DNA of 64,000 nt from Aliivibrio fischeri. GTDB taxonomy: Bacteria; Pseudomonadota; Gammaproteobacteria; Enterobacterales; Vibrionaceae. Shown here in pieces: positions 62,274 through 64,000 of this stretch (positions are counted from its first letter, which is position 1; every line of letters starts with the position of its first letter). The position numbers and the translations under genes are program-made. Where the stretch lies: the NCBI GenBank assembly GCA_038993745.2, contig CP160630.1, positions 496,001 through 560,000 on the forward strand, given 5' to 3'. The notes below the pieces were generated by a model. It worked only from the letters and a program-made list of their open reading frames with translations. It was not told the DNA's origin and did no database searches.

Positions 62274-63317
62274 ATGAAAGTAAAATTTCACTTAGAAAAA
62301 GATAAGCAACCAACATCTGATAATGGAATGAAAATTATATACGGAAGTGCTAAGAGAGGCGGATATCGATTTCGTTGGTATTGTATTTTAGCATTAGTGT
62401 TAAGTCCTATATTAATAATGGCATACGTTTTTTTTCAACAATATATACTTACTTTAGCTCCAGGGATTATTACAACAAGTCCAGTAGTGATAACCGCTCC
62501 TCAAGACAGTATGGTTACAGCTATAAATGTCAAAGAGGGGAATGAAATTTCCTATGGTCGAAATGTTTTAGAGTTAAATGATCCTGTATTAGATTCAGAT
62601 ATTCAGTTTATTAAAACAGAGTTAACTAATTTAAATAAAAGGAAGTCTAAAGTACAACATGATCTAAAGTCTTATTTGTTAGCAATTAGAAATGCGAAAG
62701 ATAATTTAGAAAGCATAAAGAAAATAAAACTGAATTATGACAAGTTCATTAAAGAAGGGAAAGTATCACAAGTTGATTATGCCAATATCATTGGTATGTA
62801 CAATAGTGCGCAAAATACGTTAACTAGTGCGGACATAGGATACCAAAAGGCACTATTAGACAGTGTGCAAGTTGAATTAGCTGGTGGTATTGCTCAAGTA
62901 GTTCGTTCATTAAATCAAGAGTTAGTTACTAAGTTAAGTCAGAAAAAACTACTAAGTATTCATTCTCCATATGACGGAAATATCTTAGAAATTAATACGG
63001 TAGTAGGACAAAGAATAAAAAAGGCTGATGTATTAGCGACGATTGCATCTAAGGCTGATCCATTTGTCATAGCGTACTTAGAACCTAAATTTATTGAAAA
63101 GGCGAAAGAAGGTAGTGTCGTTACCGTCATACTTCCAAATCGTGAAAGATTAAAGGGTAACGTATCTTTAGCTATCGAAACCACAACTAAATTACCAGCT
63201 CAGTTGGCTAAACCGTTTGAGGGACCAAAATCGTTGTTAAAAGTTAAAGTCACATTAAAGAAAAAAATAACTAAAGAGCAATGGGTAGAGGGGATGCCAG
63301 TACAAGTTTCTTTTTAA
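62274..63317 (+). CDS. HlyD-like membrane fusion protein (cassette B, gene 3)
   Basis: The 347-residue protein has a short cytoplasmic N-terminus MKVKFHLEKDKQPTSDNGMK, one membrane segment (about 38-58), barrel-sandwich halves (VVITAPQDSMVTAINVKEGN and IHSPYDGNILEINTVVGQRI) around a helical hairpin (about 110-210), and a beta domain ending QWVEGMPVQVSF. The gene begins five bases after the synthase stop, the same spacing as in copy A. It is intact here, which shows the expected end of the broken copy A. No outer-membrane exporter follows. Confidence 0.85.
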   Translation: MKVKFHLEKDKQPTSDNGMKIIYGSAKRGGYRFRWYCILALVLSPILIMAYVFFQQYILTLAPGIITTSPVVITAPQDSMVTAINVKEGNEISYGRNVLELNDPVLDSDIQFIKTELTNLNKRKSKVQHDLKSYLLAIRNAKDNLESIKKIKLNYDKFIKEGKVSQVDYANIIGMYNSAQNTLTSADIGYQKALLDSVQVELAGGIAQVVRSLNQELVTKLSQKKLLSIHSPYDGNILEINTVVGQRIKKADVLATIASKADPFVIAYLEPKFIEKAKEGSVVTVILPNRERLKGNVSLAIETTTKLPAQLAKPFEGPKSLLKVKVTLKKKITKEQWVEGMPVQVSF

Positions 63318-63385
63318 TATAACTATAAGGTTAATAAAATAAGAGGAAGCGACGATACATTTTATTTATAGATAGAGGTTAGAAA

Positions 63386-63625
63386 ATGAAAGTAGATTAT
63401 ATTTACTTAACAAATAAAATTTTAGATTCATGTGAATTTTTAAGGTTCGCAATAGAGAAAGATAATGAATTATTTAAAAATAACAAAGAGACAATATTAA
63501 AATTAATAAGTCTTAATGATTGGCTTATTAGTGAGTTATCAAACTCTAATCTTAAAGATGAACAGCGTGAATTAATGCTACAAAATTGTTTAACTCTTAG
63601 TGAAATACTAAAGAAGTTAGATTAG
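63386..63625 (+). CDS. Small helical hypothetical protein
   Basis: The 79-residue protein (MKVDYIYLTNKILDSCEFLR...) is acidic, mostly helical and has no signal or membrane segment. AGAGG lies about ten bases before the ATG. I do not recognise a family. It follows cassette B by 68 bases on the same strand and may belong with it or with the partial membrane protein downstream. Confidence 0.6.
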   Translation: MKVDYIYLTNKILDSCEFLRFAIEKDNELFKNNKETILKLISLNDWLISELSNSNLKDEQRELMLQNCLTLSEILKKLD

Positions 63626-63699
63626 CTCTATAAAATAAAAACACTTACTATTATAAATTAGAATCTTAATATTCTATTAGGATTATGGACGCGTGTAAT

Positions 63700-64000
63700 A
63701 TGAAAAACATTTCATTGAGAAATAAAATACTCTTCCTAGTAGCATTTAATGCAACAGGTTTATTTGTGGCTCTTAATATTATTTATATGAACTATGTAGA
63801 TAATGATAAGACTGAACAATTTCTATTTAGACAGGTAATTCAATCGTCAGAAATTTTTGATAATTTCGAAAAGAAACTAATTTCGTTAAGAAGAACAGAT
63901 TTAGCTTTGATATCTATTCGATTTGAAGATGAAGAAGAGGTAACAGCAAGAGATAAGTTAATCTATGACATTAATTCATTATTAAATTCATATAGTGAGT
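63700..64000 (+). CDS. Membrane sensor or chemoreceptor-like protein, N-terminal part
   Basis: The open frame runs off the right edge after about 100 codons. It begins MKNISLRNKILFLVAFNATG, with a membrane segment at about 9-28 followed by a helical region that should be periplasmic (SSEIFDNFEKKLISLRRTDL). This is the usual start of a chemoreceptor or of a membrane sensor kinase or diguanylate cyclase. The start could also be the in-frame ATG at 63685. The signalling domain lies outside the window, so the class is unknown. Confidence 0.6.
   Translation, partial: MKNISLRNKILFLVAFNATGLFVALNIIYMNYVDNDKTEQFLFRQVIQSSEIFDNFEKKLISLRRTDLALISIRFEDEEEVTARDKLIYDINSLLNSYSE

Overview
The window looks like part of the main chromosome of a low-GC gammaproteobacterium of the Vibrionaceae, most likely Aliivibrio (the fischeri/logei/wodanis group). 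This is inferred from the mukFEB block behind kdsB-elyC-cmoM, the csiV-mfd-PilZ-lolCDE order seen in vibrios, a DnaJ-related protein, a hut cluster with a HutC repressor, and AT-rich codon use. No tRNA, rRNA, IS element or CRISPR array was seen.

Layout. 1-8.7 kb: end of kdsB, elyC (reverse), then cmoM-mukF-mukE-mukB with overlapping genes. 8.7-17 kb: DnaJ-related gene, an OmpR-type two-component pair, a zinc-ribbon-like small protein, a NagE-like PTS permease, nnrS with a predicted NsrR operator, an alpha/beta hydrolase and a membrane acyltransferase. 17.2-24.5 kb: a copper/silver efflux operon (small metal-binding protein, TolC-like, CusB with a fused CusF domain, CusA, cupredoxin) behind a CueR-type promoter with a 19-bp spacer. 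24.5-28.4 kb: two tandem paralogous chemoreceptors and a DUF2164 protein. 28.5-35 kb: hutIGUH and hutC. 35-45.4 kb: methyltransferase, FKBP, DsbA-like lipoprotein, csiV, mfd, a PilZ-like protein and lolCDE.

45.5-64 kb is the most interesting part. A three-gene cassette occurs twice. Each copy has a six-CxxC zinc protein with a degenerate GGDEF domain, a processive family-2 glycosyltransferase and a HlyD-like membrane fusion protein. The copies flank zwf-pgl-gnd, a DedA protein, an outer-membrane barrel, a ToxR/ToxS-like membrane regulator pair, an EAL-GGDEF protein and a CHASE-GGDEF protein. Both degenerate GGDEF domains have lost the catalytic motif but keep an RxxD c-di-GMP inhibitory-site motif exactly five residues upstream of its position, as in PelD. 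I infer a c-di-GMP-gated exopolysaccharide synthase/exporter system present in two versions, with local makers of the signal between them and a membrane regulator pair that may control it. I do not recognise it as a described system.

A technical caution: eleven reading-frame breaks occur in nine genes (DnaJ-related, TolC-like, cusA, hutH twice, hutI, HlyD copy A, outer-membrane barrel, ToxR-like twice, EAL-GGDEF). Every one is explained by a single missing base in a short homopolymer run. That pattern points to sequencing or assembly error more than to real gene decay. Such genes are typed as pseudogene (broken in this sequence), or CDS where only an end is affected, and their intact form is described.
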